Shown piece after piece: positions 1 through 11,796 of a stretch of DNA of 41,207 nucleotides. The stretch's first letter is position 1. Each line of letters begins with the position of its first letter. Source of the DNA: Lingula anatina (taxonomy: Eukaryota; Brachiopoda; Lingulata; Lingulida; Lingulidae). The DNA is taken from NCBI RefSeq assembly GCF_001039355.2, contig NW_019775325.1, positions 261,139-302,345 of the forward strand, read 5' to 3'. Under the pieces are notes generated by a model. It worked only from the letters and a program-made list of their open reading frames with translations, was not told the DNA's origin and made no database searches. Both the position numbers and the translations under genes were made by a program.

Positions 1-274
1 AGCTGTCTGTAGAAATTTTTCCCATAATTCCTTCCGTAGGGTAGATAATTAGCATTTAATTTTGCCATTTTTGGACAAGGGTGCATTGCAATGAGTGCCG
101 CACCTAGACCCCAATACCGACAAAGCCCAAATTTTACGTGGAACGAGTTGAGATTGTAGGTGACCTAAATCCAAGAGATGGGTATGGAGGCCCTTACCGT
201 CTAGGAGGAGAAGCGGTAACAGTGACTTGTAGGCAGAGCCGGCGGAACGATCTGGACGGGACTAAAACCATGTG

Positions 275-300
275 TACCGCCAGCGCTAACGCTGGTGGTA
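275..300. other. Small inverted repeat (possible hairpin)
   Basis: An 11-base stem with one G/T mismatch surrounds a CTAA loop (TACCGCCAGCG ... CGCTGGTGGTA). It lies in the partial OXNAD1 intron 3, where nothing else is recognisable in positions 1-381. Confidence 0.4.
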
Positions 301-381
301 CAATAATAATTACTGTTATACTGATAAAAGTGAATTGTAACTGAATTTAATCAGTAATTAGCCTGACTAAAATTAACTTAC

Positions 382-2812
382 CACTGTCCAGCCTTGAAGG
401 TGAAATCTTTCCTCTTCACATGTAATTTGAGCTGTTTGACAGTGGGAGAAATATGCTTCACTTCATTCACTACAGCAGGGCAGACCAACTACAAATGAGA
501 AAAAATACTTAGATCAAGGGATGACTTTTAACCTTTGAATTTCATACAAATTGTAAATAAAATGATCTTGTTACAACATTTTCTTTTTTGTGTGTGTTTG
601 TGTTAGTCATGTCTTGTAACATGCAGTATTTATTAGAGCAATCATGAGTGATGGTATGGGAAAAGTAAGAAATACATGTAATCTCAAGCCGATATGATAT
701 TATTATTCAAAGTAACCAATTTCCTCGTTACAGCATGGAAAAACACCAGGATTTCATGTCAGTATTCTATATCTTCCATAGTTCAAGGTCCCCAAAACCT
801 TGCAGGTATGGGAATATACCTGTACTAGTAAACATCTGACCTTAAAGCACAGCTCTGCATAGGAATCAAGACTGCAGCATAATCTACACAAATTTGCCAC
901 TAATATTTGTATATAAAAATACTGTGTTTTATGTATTTAAAAAAAAAAAAAAACATTTACACTATCTTTATTAAATGACTTATAGATACCAGCAGATGAC
1001 AACAATGTTATAAAATAAGTACGTTTCAGTAAAATTGACATAGAAATACAAAGGCTATGCATGGCAATAAAAATCTGGTATACGGTAACATGTTTAACGT
1101 ATTATAATGAGTTTGTTACCTCTGATGCTGGATTCCTGATGTTACATGTATAAAAAACTACTCTATTTTGTTTCAGACAGTGTGTCTAGGTAAATTGCAA
1201 TGCCTTCAAAAGAAATTTACTTAGGCTTTGTCTCCACCTATAGTTCACTATCAGGGCAAGACAATTGCTATAGGAAGTACTAGTTTGCATCTATACACTA
1301 TGTTCTCTACTAGTACTCTTAGACCAAGTTTACATACCTAGATCAATCCAACAGGATCGATCCGTCTCCAAGGGATTTCTCATTAAATTGCTTTTAGCTT
1401 ACGCAGCCTAATGTAGATGTCTGGCACGCCTACTGAAGCTACTAAACCATATAATTAATTACCCCCTAGCAGCTTCAGTAGGTGTGACAAACACAAGAGC
1501 TGCTTAAGTTGACTGCAATTTAGAGAGAATCCCCTTGGAGATAGATTGAAACACAGTCAGTACAATAGGGTCTGGGAATGGTCTCTCACACTGATACAGC
1601 TAAGTCAATCATACCTCTATCATGGAGTAGTTGGAGGTTACACACTGTCTCCTCTACTAGTAGAGCTATAGATACAGTAAAGCTCCCTACCTCTATCCTG
1701 GAGTTGTTGGCAGTTATGTCCAAATGATCCTGCTGGTCTTTGCCATGAGCTGAACTAGTCATTATACATCTACAAAATAGAATGAAAAAATAAAATCAAA
1801 TATTTTTTTTCACACCCCCAATATAATAATAATAATAATAATTATAATAAAACAAAATAAATAAAAATAAAATTCCAGTTCTTTAATTAAAAATCCTTTT
1901 TTTAAATGCATTTATTAAAATCAATATTAATAAAATGAATTGGGCAGATGTTAATTTTGTTGCCAAACATCTGGGCAGTGACGCGCCAATGAACAACCAA
2001 ACATGTTGGGCCAATGCTCACTTGCTACCTGGATTTTTTTCTTAAATTGCCAGAGTGACCTCATTCCCCCTTGAAAATGAAGAGGAAATTACCTCAGCAT
2101 AACGCACTGTTTAATAGCACCCACTATTGAAGAAATTATTTAAATATATTATAACAATAAAATAATAATATTAATTATTATATTAATTATCAATTAATGA
2201 AAAAAAAAAACACCTTCAAGTTCTACAGGTACATACAAGAAAGCACTATCATTTCATATTTTACTGTGAATGTATATAGAAAATCTCAAGATAAATTATT
2301 ACACTGTGTATAATGAACTGAATCCACAAAATGAGAAAAGTCAGCTAAGATGTCTTTTTTTGCCCTTCTTTTCCAAACATCTAAGGCACTTAAAGTAAAT
2401 TTGAAAACAAACCAACTGGAAATCATATTGCCCTGCAAGTTGAACACAGGCAAATCAGAAATCTGACTAAAGACTTAAAAATAGAAAGTAATCTTGCAGT
2501 AATACAAAGGTCAACAGGCAACTGCAGACAGCCAGACCTGCTATGTATACAGTGTACATGGCTAGCACTTCTACCTGGAAATACCTGAAAGGTACGCACA
2601 CCTCACCTTACTTTAACTTTGTCTGGTATTCTCACCCATATGAAGGTTAAATGACGATATACATGGTTTCTCTAATTTACGACAGACACAAAAAGATAAC
2701 AACCAATCTACCATGAACGTCTAAAAGTTTGCAAGGGAAGTCACCTTCCAAGTATGGTCCGAAATGGAGGATGCACTCTTGAAATTGTAAGAAATCCTAT
2801 GAGCGTCTTCAT
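382..2812 (-). CDS. OXNAD1: OXNAD1-like NAD-binding oxidoreductase, first three coding exons (gene runs off the left edge)
   Basis: Three minus-strand exons join in frame: 2812-2745, 1769-1691 and 488-382. Lengths are 68, 79 and 107 nt with GT-AG borders, giving 84 complete codons plus a split Trp codon. The N-terminus (MKTLIGFLTISRVHPPFRTI) is hydrophobic and basic without acidic residues, which fits a mitochondrial presequence. Exon 3 ends in DFTFKAGQW, the start of the ferredoxin-reductase-type FAD-binding barrel, and the DHL...TA...R stretch before it resembles OXNAD1. The family is a poorly characterised mitochondrial flavoprotein/NAD oxidoreductase; the specific reaction is not known to me. 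The NAD-binding half lies outside the window. The gene is divergent from CIR1, with 599 bp between start codons. Assignment rests on about 85 residues, so another ferredoxin-reductase-like protein is possible. Confidence 0.78.
1350..1557. mobile_element. Fold-back (long inverted repeat) element in OXNAD1 intron 2
   Basis: Two arms of about 90 bp (about 1350-1442 and 1467-1557) are imperfect reverse complements around an AT-rich loop of about 20 bp. Well-matched blocks include CCTACTGAAGCT at the inner ends and TCTCCAAGG with AAATTGC at the outer ends. No reading frame is present. This is the form of a MITE or fold-back element; its family is unknown. Confidence 0.65.
1592..1722. repeat. Degenerate tandem duplication of the OXNAD1 exon 2 donor region (period 76 bp)
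   Basis: The segment at about 1668-1722 spans the last part of OXNAD1 exon 2 and its donor (GT at 1690-1689). It is repeated imperfectly at about 1592-1645, where an ATAGAG|GT donor context recurs with GT at 1614-1613. The similarity continues into the intron on the 3' side. Confidence 0.6.
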
Positions 2813-3411
2813 GTTGCTGCCAGCGCTCCTAGCTATTCTAGTCCCCACGCAAGAATGAAGCGAGGCATCTGTCTATTAACCAAAGGGGAGGAATATGAGT
2901 CTGGCTCTGTGAGAGTGGATAACCCTTGCCCCGTATGGAAAAAAAATCGCACATGTTCAATTTTGTTTAGGCTTTAACCGCATCTTAAGTGTGCGTCATG
3001 CCTACCTATTATTTCCAAAACAGACGTATATTTGAAATGAAATTTTCCCTGACGCGATATAGGTTTCATAAGCATGCAATTTGAGTAAGACAAACAAGGG
3101 ATTCCTCACGTCTAAAGTTTTGTTGCATCACAAACTAGGTCACTTTAACTGGGTCAATCTTAAGCCCGCAAATATTAATGTTCAAATTTATACATTCATA
3201 GTTTTAAACTTTGAAATCTATAAATATTCAATCCATATAGATATTTTACTTTACATATTCATACTTTCTAATGACATCGATAGAAAGATAAATATTGTTT
3301 TATGAATTTATTACGAAAGACAGTGCAGGACAGTTCTCGAGAAGTCGACACAACTCCGTCAACTAAACGTTTGTTTTCTTCCTGTTTTAACTGAACACAA
3401 ACGCAGCCAAG
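2813..3411. promoter_or_regulatory. Shared upstream region of the divergent OXNAD1 and CIR1 genes
   Basis: The 599 bp between the two start codons must hold both 5'UTRs and promoters. I see no clear TATA box correctly placed for either gene and no complete exon of another gene. Compact head-to-head spacing is common for housekeeping genes; shared regulation is inferred. Confidence 0.5.
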
Positions 3412-3724
3412 ATGGGGAAAGGTTATAATAATTATATGAGCAAAAAGTTCTTTCATCCAGCAACATTTGAAAACATAAAAAGGGTAAGTTGATCTTTCAA
3501 AAACTTTGAAACTCCAATAACATAGCCACTAGATATAATTTGTTCCGAAATCATTATGCGAAGTGTTATCGGTATCATTCGATTCACCCTAAAATATTCG
3601 TAGACAGTTCACGAATCACTGTTTCGGAGGTAAACCTCCAACTTAAGTGTTGTGGGTAGATGAATTTAGAAACTAATTTGAGCGTTTTTTCTCTTTTTAT
3701 AAATCTTTCTATAGCGAGTTTATA

Positions 3725-3771
<47 letters not shown>

Positions 3772-6700
3772 TTGCTGCATTTTAAACATTTATGTGAAGT
3801 TGCTTTCAATTAACAGTCTGCAACTTATGATTCTGCTTTGCTTCAGGTATGGATGGCCCAACAAAAGATTGACCATGCAAAAGCCAAGGAAGAGGAAAGA
3901 CTGGCGCAGTATCAAAGGGAACAGGATGTTTATCAAAACAAGTATGTCATAAAAATATAACATGAATAAATAGTAATAGTTGTGAACAAGTAACTGTATG
4001 AAATGTTCAAGTGGACTTGAAAATTAATGATGAAATGTGTATCATGTTTGTACTACCTGGATTTAAATTCTCTTCGAAAAAAAAAAAAATCTATGGTAGA
4101 ATTTATTTATTTATTTTTTTACAGAAATCAAAACTGAACTTCACAATACCAAAATTTTTGAATGTGAAAATAAAATTTAAAAGACTTTCTTTGTAGTAAT
4201 TCTGGCTATTTTAAATACTTTCCAGAGCACTGCTGGGTGATGAGAAGGCAAAGATTGGGCTCAGTTTTATGTATGAACCACCGCCTGGAGCCAATAGAGG
4301 TACACATTGCTACTTATAACAATAGTACATGTCTTTTTATAATGCAGTAACATGTCTTTTTATCTTATGTCAGTCTTGCTGGTATTATTAGCTGAGTTAA
4401 TATAATGTTGCATAATAGGGCTGAATTTGTATGAATCAACGCATTATTGATGAATACGTTGTTACAAGGTGTGGGATTTGATTGGGTAAAAGATCAGTAG
4501 CTTTGCAGGATATGCAGACATGGAGAATATGACTTTGGTAATTTTTTCAACAATTTTTCCTAATTTGTGATTTTGATGTGTTTCAGCCAAGGAAAAGGAA
4601 GACGATGAACCAGAATACAAGTTTGAGTGGCAGAGAAAGTTTAATGCACCCAGGGAGAAGTAAGTGTTTTGTTGAAATATAATCCACTCTGTATTTGTAA
4701 ATAAAACAGATATGATGACTTTGCTAGACATGGTCATTTTTACTTGAAAGAAGATTATTTATCGGATAGATTGAATTTATGTAATTATACACCATATGTG
4801 GCATATAAAAACTTAAGCTTAAGGCACATTACAGCTTTTAGTTTGTGAATAAACCTTAGATCTGACAGTTGATGTCCTAATTTCAGTTATCGAATTTAGT
4901 TTTTATTCATACTAAAAAAATTGATACATATATGTATTTGATATAATTACAAATTTACATTGATGCAAAATTAACAAATTACAAATATATTTTGAATTTT
5001 TAAACCAAATGACTTTTATATCTGTAGTGCCTATATTTATCTTATTTATACTTTCCAGCTATGCCAAGGGAGATGAGACCATCCGTGACCAGCCATTTGG
5101 TATTGAGGTGCGCAATGTACGCTGCATTAAGTGTAAGAAATGGGGTCATGTTAACACAGACAAAATATGTCCCCTGTTTGGGAAGAACTTGACTGCAGAG
5201 CCCCCTGCACGTAAGTATTGTTGAAACTTAACAGCAAACCCACATTTTAGATATACAGTTTTTTTTTTATATAATCTGGTCATAATCACTTGCCTCACCC
5301 AAGTGTAGTAGAATTTAACTTGAGTATACATAAATCAAGGTACCAAACATTTTTCAGAAAAAGTAAGGAAATATGTGGTTGCCTTATAATAACTTTCATA
5401 CACTAGCTTTCCTTAGTTTTTCATGAAAAAAAAAACAAAAACAAATAAATAAATAAATAAAATAATTTTAAAAAGGAGATTTAAATTAGTTAAGTCTTTT
5501 TGCTGATCTTCATGGATTGCTGAAGATCATTTTTGACCGAGTATACGAATTCATAGATTTTTTTAGAGAATTTGTTTTTAAATCTTATCTTATCGCTCAC
5601 TTTGTCACCTAAGATATGATAATCAATTTATCAAACTTTCAGCGGGCAGCAGTGTGCCTGATTTAGCTGGAGACATGGAGAAAGACCAGGGACTGAAACT
5701 GAAGCAGAATGTCCTCGGGAAGAAAGTAAACCCCTATGACAGAAACCAGGTGGGTAAAAGGTTACTTCCCTTCTGCATCTCCCCTTCTCCTTCCTTCCTT
5801 TGTTTTCTTCTTCTTCTCCAGATCTCTCCCTCTCTCCTGTTACTTACTGATTCTGACTCAATTCACTCATTCTTTGTCATTCAAACATCAAAGTATTTAC
5901 TCTATTTTTTAAATTTTTTGTATGTGAAATTAAGGCTTGTAGCCTCTGTAATCTGCTTGTTTTTTGTTTTTTTTTCAATCCCTGAATGGTTTCATCTAAG
6001 TTACAAAAATGAACATTTTTCACCACATGCACACAGAAACACACACACAATCAGGTAATATGAGTAGAAGTACTTATGCAAATATGGATGATCCTTCCTT
6101 TCATTTTTCAGCAACTTGTAGAGAGTGACCAAGAAGAGGAGGATCCTGAAGTTGCTTTCCTCAAATCCCTAACACCAAAACAGAAGAAGAAACTACTCAA
6201 GTAACACGTTTTAGTTAAAAATTCACTAGTGTGTCGTCTGTTTAAATTGGAATGTTAAGAAACATTTAATATTACATTTTTTTTTTTTGCGCTGTCAAAA
6301 GAGTTTTTATATTGATTTGTTTATATTTGAAATGTGGGGCATTCACATAGGATTTCAGAGGTGCTCCTTGTTTAGGTGCGGATAATTACAATTTGTATTA
6401 TCAGAATTCTTGCTGTGGTACAGTAAAAATACTTAAGTAATATTTGTCATCTTTTTTTTCCAGGAAGCTTGATAAATTACAAAGGCAGCAGAGTGGCGAG
6501 GAGAAGAAAAAGAAGAAACAATCTAAGAAGAGGAAACACTCCAAAAGGGACAGCTCAGAGGATTCAGACTCAGGTTGGTATCAGCTATGACCACCCCTTA
6601 TTATGTTATATAAAAAAAACTTTTGACATTATTGCATGTTCTGTCATTAAAGGATTATAATAGTTCCTATTGAAATATGGAACAAAGAAATTGCAGGGGT

Positions 6701-8212
6701 ATGAGAAAAAAAAGGGCAAAAGAAAATACATCGACTATGACCCATAGTAGAACATTATTTATTGAATTTTTCATATGCCTCTCCAAATATCTGTGTCTTG
6801 TCATGCTAGATTGTAATCGTCAAAGCTGGAACTCATGCACATAAAAATATGTATACATATAGATAAATGATAAATAATAAGATTGCATTTTTGCAGAGAG
6901 TGAGCCAGATAGAAAAAGGAAAACAAGCAAGAAAAATCAGAGAAGTGATATCGATGACTCTGAGGATGAAGTCAGAGGTATGTAATATGAAAACACCAGA
7001 TATTACCAGATGTTAATATTACTATTTTGGTGAGTTGTATACTAACTTGTTATCATGGCTGCTGGAAGCAGTGGAATTGATTATGTCTAATATTTTTGTG
7101 GTTGTTTTGTATCATGAAACACCTAAAAACCCAGAACTGTTACAAAAAATTAATAACCCATAGTTTGAGTACAGTTTACTTTTTCCTTTTAAATAAACAT
7201 GATGATTTTCTTTTCACGTTCGACTAATAAACAATATGATGTCACTGGAAATAGAGTTGACAAACATGTACTAGTTTCATGCTAATGAGTGAATTTCTGC
7301 TATAATTTGCTTGTAGAACCAAAGAAAGGTTATGGTAAGAACAAGTATGTTAGACGAAGGTCACCACAAGAGCGCAGCAGACACCAAGACAGGCCAGACT
7401 CCAGGAGAGATGACCGTAGAAGGTCACCACCAGATAGCAGAAGGGAGAAGAGAGACAGGTAATACAAAATGTATCATGTACCAAATGAATAAAGGTCGGT
7501 GAAGCATGTGTCATGGAAAACTTATCACTATATTATTATATTTTCTCAACATCACTTTGTTTCAATTGATTTACATGTGGAACACGATTTAAAGAACAAA
7601 GTAAAAAATATCATTTTAACGTTTTGTCAGATATTTTAATATACATCGATATGTTGTTATACACGTTGTAGGAACAGAGAAGATGATGGCAGCAGCAGAC
7701 GCCCGCGGGAAATATCTCCTCCCCACAGAGAGGAGCGGGACAGACGGGACAGGAGTCCAAGACGGAGAAGAACACGAAGCCAGAGTCCACAACAACGTGA
7801 GCGTGTAAGAAGTAGAAGTCCACACAAAACCGCAAGCCGGAGTCGCGAGGAAAGACAAAACAGAGACGTTGACAGACGCCCCAGAGGGGAGGACAGAAAC
7901 AGCGAAAAGAGAGATAGAAGGGAGTCTGATAGATCTCGTGATAGGGAAAGGTCAAATCATGCCCAAGGCCATTCTAAAACAAGGCCACAGTCTCCCTCAA
8001 GTTCGTCGTCGTCAGAGTCGTCAGAATCCTCCAGTGACTCAGAAAGCGAGGCAGAAACAAAATTTGTGAAACGGGAGCGAGAAGAAAAACGGACGGAACA
8101 ACATGGCAGAGTAAAGAGGGAAAATGGAGAACGTAGTGACGATAGGAGAGAGAAAAATTATGATAGAAAAACTTCTCATGAGAGACCACGTGATATCAGT
8201 AAAAGAAAGTGA
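3412..8212 (+). CDS. CIR1: CIR1, corepressor interacting with RBPJ (CBF1), complete
   Basis: Eleven coding exons join to 1536 nt (511 aa): 3412-3483, 3847-3941, 4226-4299, 4587-4659, 5059-5210, 5643-5749, 6112-6200, 6464-6573, 6897-6977, 7317-7458, 7672-8212. The start [16 protein letters not shown] and exon 2 VWMAQQK are the CIR N-terminal domain. Exon 5 holds [15 protein letters not shown] and a zinc-knuckle-like C-x2-C-x4-H-x6-C (Cys127, Cys130, His135, Cys142). [20 protein letters not shown] follows, then a Lys-rich stretch. The last exons are a long Arg/Ser/Asp-rich domain with a poly-Ser/Glu run. In vertebrates CIR1 links RBPJ to the HDAC/SAP30 corepressor complex in the nucleus and also associates with splicing factors; the RS-like tail fits the latter. 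The human protein is about 450 aa, and the extra length lies mostly in the low-complexity tail. Confidence 0.95.
3729..3767 (+). repeat. (CT)n microsatellite in CIR1 intron 1
   Basis: An uninterrupted CT dinucleotide run of about 39 bp, 79 bp upstream of the exon 2 acceptor. Confidence 0.95.
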
Positions 8213-8606
8213 TGACTGGCATATTTGATGTTGACATGCGACAAACACTCATTTGAAATCTTTGATAAAAATTCATGAATGTCGGAATGGAAAAACTGAC
8301 GCGTAGAAAACAAAACGTAGCTGATGCTAACCTGATGAAGTGCTTATGAATTGAATTTTAATTGATGCCTTTAATGTTATAATGGTGATTTTAATGTACA
8401 CTGAAATAGTGACGCTAGTTTCTTAACTGAATTCAAAAGTAACCTCATATTGAGAGTGAACGATATATATGATCCAGTGTTCTAAATATACGTTTAAATA
8501 GAGATAATCTACTGCGTTATGAAATTGTCGAAGGATACGCAATGAACAATATAACCAATTTTCAAATGTTACTGGATTATGTGTCCTAATCAAAAGAAAA
8601 TGATAA

Positions 8607-8612
8607 AATAAA
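8607..8612 (+). other. Likely CIR1 polyadenylation signal
   Basis: Canonical AATAAA, 395 bp after the CIR1 stop codon in AT-rich DNA without coding potential. Confidence 0.5.
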
Positions 8613-9144
8613 ACTGAAAGTGAAGAGGTTAACGGTTATGGCGCCATCAACTCTATTCACCTTAGTAAATTAATTTAAAAAGTATCCTTTAAATGAGGTG
8701 AGTAAATGTGAAGGAAAGGTTTGTTTCTTTTAATATTACAGCAAAGAAAGTAATATTACAGATGCTTGCATCTCAATCAGTAAAGGCTTAACTGAAAAAT
8801 AAGTGTGGACAGCTTCAAAGAAAATCCAGACTCGCTGATTTATTGGCTCCAGACCGGGCGTTGACCCCTCAGCGACCCTCCCGACTCACAGGGTCCTTCC
8901 GGTCGGTGAAACGAAACTGAGGGTCCGCGTAACAGAAAGTCCGCCCCCCCCACCCATTTGGTTGTGATGGTTAGGGTAAGTCTGACCAAAGAGGGTCAAA
9001 ATCTAGGGCGTTGCTTACCTGGACAAATGAATGGAAGGCGGACTCTATCATGTGCCACCCGTGACACTTTACATCGGTATATGACCCTATAACAAGTTTC
9101 AGTTTATTACAAGGCTCAGCATACTGGCCAAGCAGTCCCCCTGT

Positions 9145-9221
9145 TGACGTCACATTTGAACGTCGTTACGCCACACACAAGCAAACGTCCCGTTGACGTA
9201 AGATACTTATATAATACGTCA
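9145..9221. promoter_or_regulatory. Cluster of three CRE/ATF-like sites upstream of the orphan gene
   Basis: A perfect palindromic CRE, TGACGTCA, is at 9145-9152. TGACGTAA is at 9194-9201, and TACGTCA (TGACGTA on the other strand) is at 9215-9221. All three fall 120-196 bp upstream of the orphan gene's start codon at 9341. Binding by CREB/ATF-type bZIP factors is inferred from the consensus. Confidence 0.55.
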
Positions 9222-9340
9222 CAAGTAAATCTGCCCGATCAACAAAATCTGTATTACTTAGCAACTTGAGTGGTCATTTGTTTTATCTTTAGCGATATAT
9301 TCTACGTTTATTTCAAACACTCCTGTTGAATCTAATCGGA

Positions 9341-11287
9341 ATGTTAAGACGCACGCGCAACGATGGGGTACGTGATACGTGGCTTTTTTTAAATTTTCAA
9401 ATTTTTAGGTCGTTGCTTATTTTCTCTGGAAAAAAATTTATCTAGATTATATATGTTACTTTTTTGTTTCTGAGATCTTTTTTCCTCTTGATGGTATACT
9501 ATTTAAATGTAAAACAATTAAAACGTATGAATATTTGAATATTTTTATAATTTAAAAACTCTAAATTTTGCGACCCAAATCTACCCATTTTTCATTTCTT
9601 ATAAACCCAGGCCCGGGAACAGTCTGACCAGTCTATCTGGAGGCGGTGGTGTGCGTGGATTTCCGACGTTCATGTGAACTGTCTTCTCTGCACTGTGCGC
9701 ATTGATGAACAAACTGGTACGTAATATGCACATATCGTCTTTGTAATTTCATGTCCTTTCTTTTATTTCACCATAACCCAGCTTTGAAAGCATAATGGAA
9801 AATAATTCAATAGGTATTTTTTTATTTTAAAGTCTATGAGAGAAATATATTATTGAAACCACATAAACTTACAGAACGCAACAGAAGCAGAAGTCAGAAA
9901 TACGTGGTAAAAACAGACGAAAGAGCTGAATTACCTGAAATACGAGCAGAAGACACGGGTGCGGATGTAAGAAATGGTGAGAACGCCGTTGCAAAAGAAT
10001 AATTAAATAAATATAAATGAATAAAATATAATTTAATTAAATAAGAATACTTTAGATTGAAATGTTCTCTCTATCTCTTTTTTTTACATCCCCCCCCCCC
10101 ACACTCTCTCTCTCTCACTCTCTCTCTCTCTCTCTCTCATGCTGATTGGGAGTATTACTCGTTTTCAAATGGTTTATTTCAAATGGGAGTACACACAATG
10201 GACAATAGAAGTGTCACCCCCTGAATCAGAGTAATCAAAGTAGGTAGATCTTGAGTAGTTATAATGCCTGGTCTACTTATAATGTGACTAATGAGTATAA
10301 AACCGCTGTACCATGGAATTGTATTGTTGGTCTTTTTGGGAAATTATATGTTAATAAAATGATACCAGGAGCATATCATTCCACAGTCATTTATCTCCCC
10401 CAAAGTATTGGTTCAGTAGGGGTGACACTTATTATGTCCAGTGTGTGTAAGTCAGTAGGCCCCTATTGTTCACCGTTTCACTATTCTGTTCTGTTAATAA
10501 GGAATGTTACTTGCTCATTTTATGCTTTCACAAGTGTTTGGCTCTGGAACATATGACTTTTGTTAGTAGAAATCCTCTCCCGAATCGAATCAAAGAAAAG
10601 AGAATCGCGTAGGAAAACAAGGAAGACTAGAACGCAGAGCACGAAGACAATATCAGACTCGAGGCCAACTGGAGGTACGTCAGCGCGTGTCTGCTCTCCA
10701 TGTCCCTAACAGTTCATTTTTCTACTGTGTGTTGTGGCCAAATAGCAGTAAAAACAATATTACGAAGCGCTTGTTTTAAATAACAGACCCTTCCAGCAAG
10801 TTTAAAGACTGTAGCTTATTTTGAAAAAAAGTCACTTTTTAAGAAATTCTGTCCGTAACGATCATGAATAGCTTAATAATCCAGGGGTGGGGAACTTGAA
10901 CTAAAAAAATCATAAATATATAAATAATGTAAATCTACAGATATTGGCAAATTCACATCGTTATATCATTTTGTATAATGGCAGATGTTATATTATTATT
11001 TTCCTTTGTTTTTTAATGTCAGAGGATGAGATAACGTTCACGGATATAACAAAGTTTACAGTCGCAGAACCTGACGAAATGTATCTAGAAGACCTAGAGG
11101 GTGAACTGCACGGTAAATATATTTGGTGTCTCGATTAACTTTCGCCGCCTGATGTTTTGAAACAAGCTATTTTTATTAGCTGTATATTGAAGTTACACAC
11201 TCTGAGTTGGTACTTCAAGTTTAAGAGACTGATAACGTTATAGCTAGACCATTACACAAGATGGTCACCTAAACGCTCGGTTTGGCC

Positions 11288-11331
<44 letters not shown>

Positions 11332-11687
11332 GTCAAAACAGCAAGAAGCAAACTTAGAAAAAGAGAGTTCTTTAACGCCCGTGTTAAGACCTCTCACTGT
11401 ATTGACTGTATCGCTGACGCATTTGTATACCACTACATGTGCAGAGGCCATAGACATATAAGCAGAACTTTGGGTATAGTTCTCACGGTTTTTGGATTAA
11501 AGATTTCATTATGGCTTTTCTCGGTTCTTTAATTAATCAACACTTCTTTATAATTTACATTTCATCAATTCAAATGGAAATTTTTCTGTCCATAGATGAT
11601 GATCTGTATTCGCTGTCACCAGATGTCACCAGTAGCAGAGCAAATCCTGTCTTGGACTACTCCCACACGTCCGGAAAGGGGCTCTAA
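9341..11687 (+). CDS. Unrecognised six-exon gene (orphan), 173 aa
   Basis: Six exons with GT-AG borders join without a frame break: 9341-9367, 9611-9716, 9875-9976, 10570-10674, 11023-11112, 11596-11687 (522 nt including TAA). The ATG at 9341 is the first after an in-frame stop at 9290. Intron 1 is phase 0 and all four later introns are phase 1, so exons 3, 4 and 5 (34, 35 and 30 codons) are symmetric and individually skippable. The protein begins basic. Residues 19-41 hold a Trp/Cys-rich segment (IWRRWCAW ... CLLC). A very basic stretch with the look of a bipartite nuclear localisation signal follows (SKKRESRRKTRKTRTQ, exon 4), and the C-terminal third is acidic (EPDEMYLEDLEGELHDDDLY). There is no signal peptide, and I assign no function. 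It is convergent with SF3B1. The coherent splicing argues for a real gene, but transcript support is lacking. Confidence 0.68.
10102..10138 (+). repeat. (CT)n microsatellite, intron 3 of the orphan gene
   Basis: A nearly pure CT run with one interruption, next to a short C homopolymer. Confidence 0.9.
11291..11328 (+). repeat. A38 homopolymer, last intron of the orphan gene
   Basis: A 38-bp uninterrupted A run. It could be the tail of a retroposed sequence, but I see no recognisable SINE body next to it. Confidence 0.9.
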
Positions 11688-11790
11688 AGTTATGGACTTC
11701 ACTCCTTTGTGAATATTGTTGCGTTTTATTACCGTTAAGTGAGTGGACCATGGAATGTTTTGTGCATCATGGAATTATTTTGGAAAATAT

Positions 11791-11796
11791 AATAAA
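11791..11796 (+). other. Likely polyadenylation signal of the orphan gene
   Basis: AATAAA, 104 bp after the TAA at 11685-11687. This well-placed signal supports the gene model. Confidence 0.6.

Larger units (their letters stand above)
8213..9340. other. CIR1 3'UTR and spacer before the orphan gene
   Basis: The first ~400 bp is probably CIR1 3'UTR. A GC-richer island at about 8840-8960 and a short minus-strand open frame at 8971-9153 follow. The frame contains an AG|GTAAGC donor-like site but continues open past it and has no recognisable homology. The last 200 bp carries CRE-like sites, annotated separately. Confidence 0.5.

Noticed and set aside
138-344. 68-codon plus-strand frame near the left edge
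   Set aside because: It starts on a non-ATG codon, lies in the OXNAD1 intron and shows no recognisable motif.
3584-3769. Arg-Glu repeat frame on the minus strand
   Set aside because: Translation of the (CT)n microsatellite in CIR1 intron 1.
8971-9153. 60-codon minus-strand frame with an AG|GTAAGC donor-like site
   Set aside because: It looks exon-like, but I recognise no homology, the frame continues open past the donor, and no partner exon was found.
10251-10556. 101-codon open frame in intron 3 of the orphan gene
   Set aside because: It starts on a TTG, lies between well-defined splice sites of the surrounding gene, and has no recognisable domain; at this length in AT-rich DNA it can be chance.
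11291-11328. A38 run as a possible SINE or processed-pseudogene tail
   Set aside because: No A/B-box promoter, body or target duplication was seen next to it, so it is reported only as a homopolymer.
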